NCBI RefSeq assembly: GCF_030269905.1
Contig: NZ_BSVC01000002.1
Location: 98,419 to 162,418 of the forward strand
Direction: 5' to 3'
DNA: 64,000 nucleotides
DNA from: Pelosinus sp. IPA-1
GTDB taxonomy: Bacteria > Bacillota > Negativicutes > DSM-13327
The notes beneath the pieces were generated by a model. It was not told the DNA's origin and did not search any database. It saw nothing but the letters and a program-made list of their open reading frames with translations. The position numbers and the translations under genes were made by a program. Below, one piece after another: positions 31,344-39,560 of the stretch (within the stretch, counting starts at the first letter, position 1; every line of letters begins with the position of its first letter).

Positions 31344-31790
31344 ATGCACGTCGTTGCGTCGTTTGAACACTCTAATTTCCTGGAACTTGCCATTACCGAT
31401 CTAGAACAAAAAGGGATAGAAAAAAAACGGATATGCGCTATACCATTAAATAAGATGGTGAAAGAACGAAGGCTCTTCGATACACTCCATCGGGCTGACG
31501 GACAGAGCATGTTTGACTTGCCCGCTATTTTGGCAACCATTTTTATGACGCTGGGTGTCATGTGGGGATTCATGTGGAAGTGGGGACCAATAATATGGGG
31601 TTTGCTGTCCTTTTTGGGCGGGATTGCGTTGGGATTCATCATAAAATATTTCCTCTACAAAAACAGCTTGAAGGAGAGCTTCCGCTGCAACACCGAGGTC
31701 GTTCTAATCGTGGACTGTAAGCCGGATGAGGTTGAAACCGTGGAAACCGTATTATTCAATCACCTGGCAATTGGAGTTGGCAGAAAGTAA
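31344..31790 (+). CDS. Small membrane protein of unknown function
   Basis: 148 residues. The N-terminal about 55 residues are soluble (MHVVASFEHSNFLELAITDLE, an alpha/beta start, cited in part as HVVASFEHSNFLELAI). Two membrane helices follow (about 60-80 and 85-108), then a short soluble tail ending in VDCKPDEVETVETVLFNH. The pattern of a cytoplasmic ferredoxin-like domain split by two helices is seen in small heat-stress or sporulation proteins. I cannot name the family. Confidence 0.65.
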   Translation: MHVVASFEHSNFLELAITDLEQKGIEKKRICAIPLNKMVKERRLFDTLHRADGQSMFDLPAILATIFMTLGVMWGFMWKWGPIIWGLLSFLGGIALGFIIKYFLYKNSLKESFRCNTEVVLIVDCKPDEVETVETVLFNHLAIGVGRK

Positions 31791-31906
31791 TAGGTATGTG
31801 AAAAACTATGAATCATTATGGTCAAACTGTCGATATGGTTTTTTACTTCCTAGTATTGAATGATTCCAGTTTAGTTAGATTTTGGAATGAGGAGGCACTA
31901 TAAGCT

Positions 31907-32467
31907 ATGATAAACATACCTGATTCAGCAGTCAAAATAATTCAAACACAATCTGTTTTTACTGAAATGAGAATGCAACAGTGGCTTCAGGATTCCGTAT
32001 TTACCTGGCAATGGTGGCTCCTTGTGACATTGTTCATTACTCCTTGGATTTTATGGTGGTTTGTTGTAGATAAGAAACGCTTTCCAGCGATTGTTTTGCT
32101 AGGTACTTTTGTTCTTGCGACCTCCTCATGGATGGATGACCTAGGGACTGATTTGATTCTGTGGTACTATCCATATAAGTTACTGCCCGTTTACCCCCAA
32201 TTGGTTCCTATAAACTATGCAGTAATACCAGTAACCTATATGCTAATTTACCAATATTTTCGCCCGTGGCGTTCCTATATAATGGCAATGGCTATCATGG
32301 CAGCACTCTTTTCTTTTGTTGCTGAACCTGCCCTAGCGTACTTAGGTATGTACAAAGTACTAAAGTGGCAGTATTATTATTCCTTTCCGATTTACATATT
32401 AATTGCTATCAGTCATAGGTGGATAGTTGAAAAAGTTTTTGCAATAAACCGCCAGCATATGATGTAA
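31907..32467 (+). CDS. CBO0543-like membrane protein
   Basis: 186 residues with five probable membrane segments. A WQWWLL...PWILWWF start and LIYQYFRPWRSYIMAM centre resemble the clostridial and bacillar CBO0543 family, whose role is unknown. TGAGGAGG precedes the ATG. It is separated from the upstream membrane pair by about 115 nt and may belong to the same unit. Confidence 0.7.
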   Translation: MINIPDSAVKIIQTQSVFTEMRMQQWLQDSVFTWQWWLLVTLFITPWILWWFVVDKKRFPAIVLLGTFVLATSSWMDDLGTDLILWYYPYKLLPVYPQLVPINYAVIPVTYMLIYQYFRPWRSYIMAMAIMAALFSFVAEPALAYLGMYKVLKWQYYYSFPIYILIAISHRWIVEKVFAINRQHMM

Positions 32468-32520
32468 AATCCTAACCTGATTATCAATCACGAAATACTG
32501 GAGGAAAATCATATCATACT

Positions 32521-32640
32521 CCGAATAAGAAGAGCTGATCAAAAAAATATATATACGATAAACTCCTGCAAAGCAGCCTAGCTTTGCAGGAGTTTTGTAT
32601 TTTAATGGTAAATAGAAATATAGGAGTAGGATCTGTCCTT
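32521..32640 (+). repeat. Dispersed terminator repeat, copy e, with both flanks
   Basis: The 5' flank (CGAATAAGAAGAGCTGATC at 32522-32540) is nearly identical to copy c. The hairpin spans 32559-32597 and the tail TATTTTAATGGTAAATAG is complete. Open-frame predictions that start in this hairpin are artefacts. Confidence 0.88.
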
Positions 32641-32700
32641 GTAATTTTTCTGGATTCTGTGGGCATTAGAGAAAACAAGATGATTGTAAGGAGAATGAGT

Positions 32701-33132
32701 ATGGTAAATTCGTTAGTTGATGAAGCGGTAAGAAAATTCTCGGAAGGTTACTCATGTTCTCAGGCAATATTGACGGTATACGGAAAACAGTTTGGCATTG
32801 ACGAAAAAACTGCACTACGTTTAGCGCGTTCTTTTGGTGGTGGCATGGCTCGTACTTGTCAAACATGTGGAGCCGTAACTGGTGCATATATTGTCTTGGG
32901 ACTCAAAAACGACTGTGAAGATGAAAAGGTCGCAAAAGAAAGAACTTATGCTCTTGTTCAAGACTTCGCGCAGCGATTTAAGGAAAGGCATGGAGATGTA
33001 AATTGTCAGCAGTTACTAGGTTGTGACCTTGGTTTACCCGAAGGCCAGGATTACTTTAAAAATAATAAATTAATTGGTAAATGTAGGGGATTAGTAAAGG
33101 ATGCCTCCATAATATTGGAGGAGTTACTTTAA
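32701..33132 (+). CDS. C_GCAxxG_C_C family protein
   Basis: 143 residues. It carries the family signature: a Cys in the GYSCSQAIL helix, the CGAVTGAYIVLG motif preceded by CQTC, and further Cys at NCQQLLGCDLG and KCRGL. Members are thought to bind a metal or redox centre and often sit near redox genes; the function is unproven. ATG 32701 is chosen because AAGGAG lies 7 nt upstream; the ATG at 32695 would be too close. Confidence 0.85.
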   Translation: MVNSLVDEAVRKFSEGYSCSQAILTVYGKQFGIDEKTALRLARSFGGGMARTCQTCGAVTGAYIVLGLKNDCEDEKVAKERTYALVQDFAQRFKERHGDVNCQQLLGCDLGLPEGQDYFKNNKLIGKCRGLVKDASIILEELL

Positions 33133-33186
33133 GTATCTTGAAGTAAAAGGAAGTATATTGAAAACCATTACCATTGTAGCGGTAAT

Positions 33187-33227
33187 GAGCTCCTATCAGT
33201 TTATTTAACTGGTAGGAGCTATCTTTT
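33187..33227 (+). terminator. Terminator after the C_GCAxxG_C_C gene
   Basis: AGCTCCTATCAGT (33189-33201 region) pairs with ACTGGTAGGAGCT (33208-33220), one G-U pair, followed by ATCTTTTTG. Confidence 0.85.
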
Positions 33228-33339
33228 TGTATATCTCAATAAAAAATGTCTATTTTGCAAAAAAACATTGATAAGGTTTTCTGTGTGATGAATGATAGTA
33301 TAATTTGGACTTATACTAATAGCAAGAAAGGAGAGTATT

Positions 33340-34752
33340 ATGTCACAAGAAAGCTATCAAATGGTTGAGAATCAGAATATCCAAGAATTTTTGCAGATGC
33401 GTGAAAGCGAAACCATTGAGTTCAAAGAGAAGTGGGAAGATAACAGTGGTTTAAAAGCATTGTCCGCATTTGCAAATACCAGAGGTGGATTGCTTCTTGT
33501 TGGAGTGACAGATGATCATCAGTTAGGAAGATGGAAAGTATCGGATAGGGAGTTAGAGCAAATTGTTGGTAAAATTCATGATGTACTTAGGATTCACCCA
33601 CAGGAGATTCAACGTATCTCGGCAACTGAAGATAGCGAAATCCTCTTGATAAAAATGCCAGTTGCTCCTATTCCCATGCCGTTTTTAGGACGTTACTATC
33701 GTCGGGTTGGCAATAGCTCTCGTGAAATTTTACCAAGCGATCTGGGGAATTTTTTACTAGAACGTTTGGGAACATCTTGGGATTCTTTAATTGATGAATA
33801 TAAAACAGATATTGATGATAATGCGATAGAAACGTTTGTCAAGTTGGCTCGAAATCGTCTGCCTTCGATTTCAACTGAAGAAGAAACAAGAAATATGTTA
33901 GAAAAATTAAGGCTAATTGTGGACGGTAAGCTAACCCGGGCAGCAGTTTTCTTATTCACCATAAATCCGCAGTTATATTTTCCGAATACGCTGGTACGTA
34001 TCGGGAGATTTAAAGATGCTGTAACGATGGTTGATGATAAAATAGTAGAAGGTAATTTGTGGCAGCAAGTTGACAGTGTTATGAAACAACTGATGCAATA
34101 TATTCAGGTGCGCTATGAGATACCAAAAGAAATCCAAAAGACTGCTGGTTTAGCAACGGTTCAACGACGAGAAATCTGGGATTATCCCATTGATGGTTTG
34201 CGTGAAGCCGTGATGAATGCCTTGGTACATAGAGATTATATGAGTATGGAAAACATTCATATTCGTGTATTTGATGACCGCGTAGTTATTACTAATCCTG
34301 GTGGCTTACCAGAAGGGCTGACGATTGAAGATTTAAAAAAAGATGAACATCCGTCTGTACCACGAAATCCTTTGCTTGCTCAAGTAGTTTATTATGCTAA
34401 TCTTATCGAAAAGTGGGGTACTGGCATAACGCGGCTCCGAACGGCTTTTCGTGATCAGGGATTGCTTGAACCTGAATTTGAAGCTTCTTCCACGCGATTT
34501 GCAATTACTTTGCATAAAGGTCTCTTTCAAGAAAAACGGATACTTGATGTAGAATTAACGGAGCAGCAAAAAAAAGTAATTGTTTTTGTTAAGGAAAACG
34601 GCAAAATCACCAACAAAGATTATCGCCAGATAACGGGACAATCAGATGAATCTGCGCGTGTTACGTTTAAAGATTTAATGGAAAAAGGTGTCTTAAAGAA
34701 CTATGGAAAAGGGCGTAGCAGCCACTACAAATTAAATGAAGTTGGCGATTAA
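33340..34752 (+). CDS. AlbA_2/Schlafen-type ATP-binding regulator (RecG-like COG2865)
   Basis: 470 residues. The AlbA_2 domain (about 12-135) has ESETIEFKEKW and ALSAFANTRGGLLLVGVTDD. A GHKL-like ATPase segment (about 270-390) has AVMNALVHRDY, VVITNPGGLPEGL and KWGTGITRLR. A winged helix sits at the C-terminus (ENGKITNKDYRQITGQSDE). Proteins of this layout are annotated as putative transcriptional regulators or RecG-like helicases, and some belong to defence islands; no partner genes are present here. GGAGAG precedes the ATG. Confidence 0.82.
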   Translation: MSQESYQMVENQNIQEFLQMRESETIEFKEKWEDNSGLKALSAFANTRGGLLLVGVTDDHQLGRWKVSDRELEQIVGKIHDVLRIHPQEIQRISATEDSEILLIKMPVAPIPMPFLGRYYRRVGNSSREILPSDLGNFLLERLGTSWDSLIDEYKTDIDDNAIETFVKLARNRLPSISTEEETRNMLEKLRLIVDGKLTRAAVFLFTINPQLYFPNTLVRIGRFKDAVTMVDDKIVEGNLWQQVDSVMKQLMQYIQVRYEIPKEIQKTAGLATVQRREIWDYPIDGLREAVMNALVHRDYMSMENIHIRVFDDRVVITNPGGLPEGLTIEDLKKDEHPSVPRNPLLAQVVYYANLIEKWGTGITRLRTAFRDQGLLEPEFEASSTRFAITLHKGLFQEKRILDVELTEQQKKVIVFVKENGKITNKDYRQITGQSDESARVTFKDLMEKGVLKNYGKGRSSHYKLNEVGD

Positions 34753-34787
34753 CTGGCGATTAGTTGGTGATTAATTGGCGATTAAAA
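34744..34787 (+). repeat. Four 11-bp tandem repeats over a stop codon
   Basis: Units GGCGATTAACT, GGCGATTAGTT, GGTGATTAATT and GGCGATTAAAA follow one another. The stop codon of the AlbA_2 gene lies in the first unit. Slippage here could lengthen or shorten the trailing sequence without altering the protein. Confidence 0.75.
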
Positions 34788-34864
34788 TATTAGATAATAA
34801 CGAGTATTTCATCACTCTATCTTGATACAGTTGTTAACGCTGTGTCAAACATCCAATGATAAAG

Positions 34865-35030
34865 ACAAACTCCTGCAAAGCAGCCCTTGCAGGAGTTTTG
34901 TATTTTAATGGTAAATAGAATAGAAATATAGACTGTTTTTTGAAAGAAAAGCTTATTGTTATATTGTTGGCACGAGACAAGAAAAACGATTAGACCAGCG
35001 GACCGTCCTCGTGATTTTAATAAACTTGAA
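34865..35030 (+). repeat. Dispersed terminator repeat, copy f, with long 3' flank
   Basis: The hairpin (CAAACTCCTGCAA at 34865-34877, TTGCAGGAGTTTTG at 34886-34899) lacks the CTAG of the usual loop. The tail and the 3' flank (GAAAGAAAAGCTTATTG, then GACCGTCCTCGTGATTTTAA) run to the ribosome site of the next gene. Confidence 0.85.
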
Positions 35031-35042
35031 AAGAGGTATACC

Positions 35043-35828
35043 ATGGGAAAAATTAAATTAGCACTCATTGGCTGCGGCAATCTTAATGAAATAGTAGCTA
35101 ATTCATTGAAGGATGGCTATTTGCCGGAATATGAACTCATTGCTGTTCTGGGGAGAGACTGGGGTCTTGCAAAAGCATTCGCTGAACGCCACGACTGCAA
35201 GGCCTGTGCAGATATTGATGAACTTATGGCGATGAAGCCAGATTTTACGGCTGAAGCTGCATCAGTAAAAGCCGTACAGGACTACACTGAAGCAATCTTG
35301 AACGGCGGCTCAAACTTCGTTGTGCTGTCAATCGGCGCCTTTGCTGACAATGAATTTTACGAGCGCATAAAAAATACTGCCTCTCAGAAGAAGCGCCGCG
35401 TATACATCGCCAGCGGTGCCGTAGGCGGCTTTGACATTCTGCGTACAGCCGCGCTGATGAGCCCGATTACAGCTTCTATCGCCTCACAGAAAGCACCGGC
35501 TGGGTTTAAAAATACACCGCTTTTCACTGATGAATTAATGGACATCACAGTAGCGAAGCAGGTATTCAGCGGCACAACCAAGGAAGCAATAGCAATACTG
35601 CCAACTAAGGTGAACGTGGCAATCGCTACCGCTCTTGCCAGCGCTGGTCCAGAAAATACAACCATGAATATCAAAGCTGTGCCAGGCTTTAAAGGCGATG
35701 AATATAAGATTGAAATAAAAGGCGAAGAAGTACGCGCCGAGCTCAACATCTATTCCCGCACCAGCGCTATTGCTGCCTGGAGTGTAATAGAAGTTTTGCA
35801 AAATGCCGTAGCGCCGATTGTATTTTAG
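35043..35828 (+). CDS. Aspartate dehydrogenase-like NAD(P) enzyme (DUF108)
   Basis: 261 residues. It has an N-terminal Rossmann fold (LALIGCGNLNEIVANSL), then VVLSIGAFAD and the C-terminal DUF108 domain with YIASGAVGGFDILR and NVAIATALASAGPENT, as in L-aspartate dehydrogenases. The known reaction is aspartate to iminoaspartate/oxaloacetate with NAD(P). The ATG at 35043 follows AGAGGTA. The gene is visibly richer in G+C (58% in 35401-35460) than its neighbours (32% in 34561-34620) and is coupled to the next gene. Confidence 0.85.
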   Translation: MGKIKLALIGCGNLNEIVANSLKDGYLPEYELIAVLGRDWGLAKAFAERHDCKACADIDELMAMKPDFTAEAASVKAVQDYTEAILNGGSNFVVLSIGAFADNEFYERIKNTASQKKRRVYIASGAVGGFDILRTAALMSPITASIASQKAPAGFKNTPLFTDELMDITVAKQVFSGTTKEAIAILPTKVNVAIATALASAGPENTTMNIKAVPGFKGDEYKIEIKGEEVRAELNIYSRTSAIAAWSVIEVLQNAVAPIVF

Positions 35829-35836
35829 GAGGTATT

Positions 35837-36742
35837 ATGTTTAAAAAATTAGTTGCCATAGAACCGGTAAATCTGATTCCATCAGCGAAGCAGAAACTTC
35901 ATAATTATGCAAAAGAAGTAGTGTTGTTTGATGATGTTCCAAAGGACGATGCGGAAATAATCCGTCGAATTGGCGATGCTGATGCCGTACTGGTCAGTTA
36001 TACCAGCCGTATAGAAAAGAGGGTATTTGATGCCTGCCCCAATATCCGTTATATCGGAATGTGTTGTAGCCTATATTCCGAAGCAAGCGCCAATGTAGAT
36101 ATTCGCACTGCCCGTGCCAGCGGTATCACAGTGTACGGCGTTCGCGATTACGGTGACCAGGGCGTTGTCGAATACATAGCCAGTGAACTCATCCGCTATC
36201 TCCACGGTTTCGGTGATAAACAGTGGCAGGAAATGCCGGTAGAGCTTACCGATTTAAAAATCGGTATAGTTGGACTCGGAACTTCCGGTCAGTTGATTGC
36301 TGCCGGTCTTCAGGCACTAGGAGCTGATTTATATTATTTCAGCCGCACCCGCAGGCCGGAACAGGAAGCAAAAAATATCAAATACCGACCGTTGAAAGAA
36401 CTGTTGAATATAGTTGATGTTGTTTGCAGTTGCCTTAATAAAAATGTTATCTTATTCCATGATGAACAATTTGAATGGCTTGGCAATCACAAAATAATGT
36501 TCAACACTTCCATCGGCCCGTCCCACGATATCTCTGCCCTTATCAAGTGGCTTGAGTATGGTAATAACGAATTCTTCTGCGATACTGCAGCCGCTCTTGG
36601 GGATGATACCGGCAGACTTCTTGCCAGCCCCCATGTAAATTGCATGAACAAGTCATCTGGCCTTACCAGCCAGGCATTTGACCGCCTCAGCGAAAAAGTA
36701 TTGAAAAATATCGAAACATTTCTAAATGAAAATAATCTATAA
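35837..36742 (+). CDS. D-2-hydroxyacid dehydrogenase family protein
   Basis: 301 residues. The NAD-binding loop is GIVGLGTSGQLIAAGLQALG (about 137-156), preceded by a catalytic-domain part with RYIGMCCSLYSEASANVDI. The usual Arg/Glu/His triad is only partly apparent: NTSIGPSHD replaces the normal N-ARG/VD motif, so activity may differ from classical enzymes. It starts 8 nt after the aspartate dehydrogenase and shares its base composition. The pair suggests a small pathway of amino or hydroxy acid oxidation. Confidence 0.8.
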   Translation: MFKKLVAIEPVNLIPSAKQKLHNYAKEVVLFDDVPKDDAEIIRRIGDADAVLVSYTSRIEKRVFDACPNIRYIGMCCSLYSEASANVDIRTARASGITVYGVRDYGDQGVVEYIASELIRYLHGFGDKQWQEMPVELTDLKIGIVGLGTSGQLIAAGLQALGADLYYFSRTRRPEQEAKNIKYRPLKELLNIVDVVCSCLNKNVILFHDEQFEWLGNHKIMFNTSIGPSHDISALIKWLEYGNNEFFCDTAAALGDDTGRLLASPHVNCMNKSSGLTSQAFDRLSEKVLKNIETFLNENNL

Positions 36743-36784
36743 ACGTATGTCTAAATAAGAAGTGTCCAAAACAATGTGCAACGA

Positions 36785-36832
36785 TAAACTCCTGCAAGAT
36801 TAGCTTTGCAGGAGTTTTGTATTCTCATGGTA
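36785..36832 (+). terminator. Dispersed terminator repeat, copy g
   Basis: TAAACTCCTGCAA (36785-36797) pairs with TTGCAGGAGTTTTG (36807-36820), with a shortened loop and tail TATTCTCATGGTAAATA. It follows the D-2-hydroxyacid dehydrogenase gene. Confidence 0.88.
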
Positions 36833-36891
36833 AATAAAAAGAAATGAAATATTAGAAAAACTTTTCAATGTGAGGAAATAGGAGTAGTTGT

Positions 36892-37359
36892 ATGAGTTGG
36901 AAATTAAAAAGATTTGAGGATCTTTCGATTGATGAATTATACAAAATTTTACAAGCAAGAATGAGTGTTTTTGTTATAGAACAAAAATGTTTTTATTCTG
37001 AACTTGATGGAAAAGATCAGGTGGCATATCATCTGTTTAAAGAAGAAGGGGAAGAAATTGTTGCGTATTTAAGGATTTTTTCCTGTGGGTTAGCGTATCC
37101 CCAAGCTTCTTTTGGGCGAGTATTTGTTCAAAAAGAATATAGAAACCAAGGTATTGCCCAAGAGTTAATTAAAAGAGCGCTTTATTTTATGCAAACACAA
37201 TTGCATGAAAAGGTTATTAAAATCCAGGCACAAGCTTATCTGCAGAATTTTTATGCTTCTTTTGGTTTTAAAGCCGTATCGGAGGTTTATTTAGATGATG
37301 ATATTCCCCATATTGACATGATTTTGGAAGGCAAATATAAAAAGTTTATGACCCGGTAG
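36892..37359 (+). CDS. elaA: ElaA-like GNAT acetyltransferase
   Basis: 155 residues. The ElaA pattern is clear: LYKILQARMSVFVIEQKCFY, ELDGKDQVAYHL, FGRVFVQKEYRNQGIAQELI (acetyl-CoA loop) and AQAYLQNFYASFGF. The substrate is unknown in this family. ATAGGAG precedes the ATG. Confidence 0.88.
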   Translation: MSWKLKRFEDLSIDELYKILQARMSVFVIEQKCFYSELDGKDQVAYHLFKEEGEEIVAYLRIFSCGLAYPQASFGRVFVQKEYRNQGIAQELIKRALYFMQTQLHEKVIKIQAQAYLQNFYASFGFKAVSEVYLDDDIPHIDMILEGKYKKFMTR

Positions 37360-37372
37360 TATTGATATTTAA

Positions 37373-37420
37373 GTTAAATTTATAAACACCCTTGGGGCGG
37401 GCTATCGTTTTAATTTCTAA
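37373..37420 (+). pseudogene. 3' remnant of an OmpR-type response regulator gene
   Basis: In frame it reads KFINTLGAGYRFNF and a stop, the C-terminal hairpin of a winged-helix response regulator. The 15 bases GGCTATCGTTTTAAT are identical to the end of the intact regulator at 13660-13674, and TAATG follows in both. There is no upstream gene body. It marks a deletion or a copied tail. Confidence 0.7.
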
Positions 37421-37470
37421 TGATTATTTAAGATGAATCGGAGGAAAAGATATTATTGGTAATAGCGAAA

Positions 37471-37510
37471 AGGTTTAATCCTTGTGTAATAAGGGTTAAA
37501 GCCTTTTTTA
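37471..37510 (+). terminator. Terminator downstream of the regulator remnant
   Basis: AGGTTTAATCCTT (37471-37483) pairs imperfectly with AAGGGTTAAAGCCT (37491-37504), followed by TTTTT. It was probably the terminator of the lost regulator gene or of elaA. Confidence 0.7.
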
Positions 37511-37631
37511 CATTTATGGTATTGAAGTTCCTACATGTGCCTGATAAAGTTGCATTTTAAATTGGAACCACATGGGGTGATCAAGAATATAATTAAACTG
37601 GAGTGTGAGTAACAAGAAGAGGTGTAAATTT

Positions 37632-39464
37632 ATGAATTTAAGTGCTTGTAAATACAAGGATGAGTTCCCGTTGAAAACAATAACTAAGATACGAAATATA
37701 CTAACGAGCTTAAATATTCTTACAGTTGAAACTGGATGGAAGAACTCAGCGGATGGGTTCTACTCCGTCACGGTTACGATTAGGAACACAAATCTTGCTA
37801 CAAATGGAAAAGGTACAACATACGAATACGCTTTAGCAAGTGCTTACGCAGAATTTATGGAACGGCTTCAAAATCAGGCATTCTTTCGGCTTAATTATGA
37901 TTTAAAGGAAGGTGCTCTTCGGTATCAGGGGTTTTATTATGCTCCGGATGAGCAGAGGATTAGTATGGATGATTTCCTTACCAGCGGTGAGGAGTGGTCC
38001 AGCATTCAAATTAATAAAATGCCTATGGATATTGATGTGCAAGAAGTGCTTAGAAAGTGGCAGCAAGTTTCTTACGAGAAAGTTCCATCAGACTTTATTG
38101 CCTTACCATATCTTAATATCAGCAGCGGACATATATCTCACATACCAATAAAGATGGTTTCAAAAATGTATATGTCCAATGGAATGTGTGCTGGTAATAC
38201 ACCAGAAGAGGCATTGGTTCAGGGACTATCGGAGGTATTAGAACGTTACGTCAACATGCGCATACTAGTTGACAAAATTACTCCACCTAACATTCCACTA
38301 GAATATATACAACGATACCCCAGCATTTATCGCATGATTCAAGAAATCGAAAAAAGCGGAAACTTTGATGTAATTATGAAAGACTGCTCCCTCGGGCGAG
38401 GGCTTCCTGTAGTAGGTGTAATTTTTATCAACAAAGATGACCAAAGATATTTTGTAAAGTTTGGTTCTCACCCCATATTTGCCATCGCGGCTGAAAGGAC
38501 TTTGACAGAGCTGCTACAGGGACAGGAAGTCCGTGATATGATGGGAATGAAAGAGTTTTCCTACAGAAGTCCAGTGGATGAAGAACATGAAAACGTACTG
38601 GGTATTTTGGTAAATGGGTCTGGATACTATTCATCACGATTTTTTGCTTCAAAGTATAGTTATGATTTTACTGAATTTGCTGATGTGGAAGCGTATAACA
38701 ACAAACAGTTACTTGAATATTTATTTAATATAATCGAAGGTTATGGTCATCAAATTTTTGTCCGTGATAATTCTTTTTTAGGTTTTCCCAGTTTTCATGT
38801 CATAGTCCCTGGTATGAGTGAAATTGAACAATTTTTTGATCTAAAACCTACAGATGAATACGTGCAATACAACAAAGTGAAAGGGTATATCAGAAATTTA
38901 CCAGAAATAACGGTTATAGAGGCTGATGAGATGATTGAGTTTTTTAGCAAAATTAATTACCATAGCGGCAGTTCGATTGCTAATATATTGAATCTGACAA
39001 TCAAGAAACCTCTTCCCTGGTATTATGTGAAAATAGATTTGTTTTTGGGCGCACTGCACTATTGGAAAGGCGATTTTACTAATGCCTATTATGCATTTGA
39101 CAGGTTTCTTAACTTTGCAAGGCGTATGCAACCGGGAGTGATTGACGGGGGATTATTCAAATTTTATAAGTGTGTACGAGACTATTTTGGCGCCCTTGCC
39201 GATGGAATAGAGGAAGGAGATATTGTCAGCCTTCTAAGTAAATTTTATCCTATGCCTATGGTTCAAGGGGTAATTAGCGAATTCGGTATTGAGGATCGAA
39301 TTTCCAATTTATTGGACTATCTTCCGTGCTGGCAGTGCGAAAAATGTGAATATAGCGAAAGCTGCTCGTATGTCGAACATGAAAAGGTATACAAAACGAT
39401 TAAGGAACAATATGCTGAAAATTCGATAGATCAGGCAACATTATCGAGATTGGCATTACCATAA
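37632..39464 (+). CDS. YcaO-family protein with C-terminal cysteine cluster
   Basis: 610 residues, similar in layout to E. coli YcaO. The YcaO ATP-binding region is complete in motif form: GKGTTYEYALASAYAEFMER (about 63-82), SNGMCAGNTPEEALVQGLSE then VLERY (about 186-210), SLGRGLPVVGV and AAERTLTELLQGQ. The last about 170 residues are helical (LHYWKGDFTNAYYAFDRFL), like the TPR-type tail of E. coli YcaO, and end in a Cys cluster CWQCEKC-x5-C that could bind zinc or Fe-S. YcaO enzymes use ATP to activate peptide backbone amides, giving azolines, thioamides or macroamidines. E. coli YcaO instead supports methylthiolation of ribosomal protein S12. There is no E1-like, TfuA or dehydrogenase gene nearby. 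The neighbour is a Cys/Ser-rich repeat protein. Confidence 0.88.
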   Translation: MNLSACKYKDEFPLKTITKIRNILTSLNILTVETGWKNSADGFYSVTVTIRNTNLATNGKGTTYEYALASAYAEFMERLQNQAFFRLNYDLKEGALRYQGFYYAPDEQRISMDDFLTSGEEWSSIQINKMPMDIDVQEVLRKWQQVSYEKVPSDFIALPYLNISSGHISHIPIKMVSKMYMSNGMCAGNTPEEALVQGLSEVLERYVNMRILVDKITPPNIPLEYIQRYPSIYRMIQEIEKSGNFDVIMKDCSLGRGLPVVGVIFINKDDQRYFVKFGSHPIFAIAAERTLTELLQGQEVRDMMGMKEFSYRSPVDEEHENVLGILVNGSGYYSSRFFASKYSYDFTEFADVEAYNNKQLLEYLFNIIEGYGHQIFVRDNSFLGFPSFHVIVPGMSEIEQFFDLKPTDEYVQYNKVKGYIRNLPEITVIEADEMIEFFSKINYHSGSSIANILNLTIKKPLPWYYVKIDLFLGALHYWKGDFTNAYYAFDRFLNFARRMQPGVIDGGLFKFYKCVRDYFGALADGIEEGDIVSLLSKFYPMPMVQGVISEFGIEDRISNLLDYLPCWQCEKCEYSESCSYVEHEKVYKTIKEQYAENSIDQATLSRLALP

Positions 39465-39477
39465 TCTCTCAAGGCAA

Positions 39478-39536
39478 AATAAGCCCATAGCTCGATCTCA
39501 TGAAGTTGAATTTTGAGATCGTCTATGGGCTTATTA
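39478..39536. terminator. Bidirectional terminator between YcaO and repeat-protein genes
   Basis: AATAAGCCCATAG (39478-39490) pairs with CTATGGGCTTATT (39523-39535 region), and an inner stem CGATCTCA with TGAGATCG extends it. It serves both convergent genes. Confidence 0.85.
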
Positions 39537-39560
39537 GCACACTGCCTATTTGCTGGTAGT

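Noticed and set aside
32584-32700. Longer start for the C_GCAxxG_C_C gene
   Set aside because: The extension begins in the terminator repeat hairpin and has no ribosome site; AAGGAG fits 32701.
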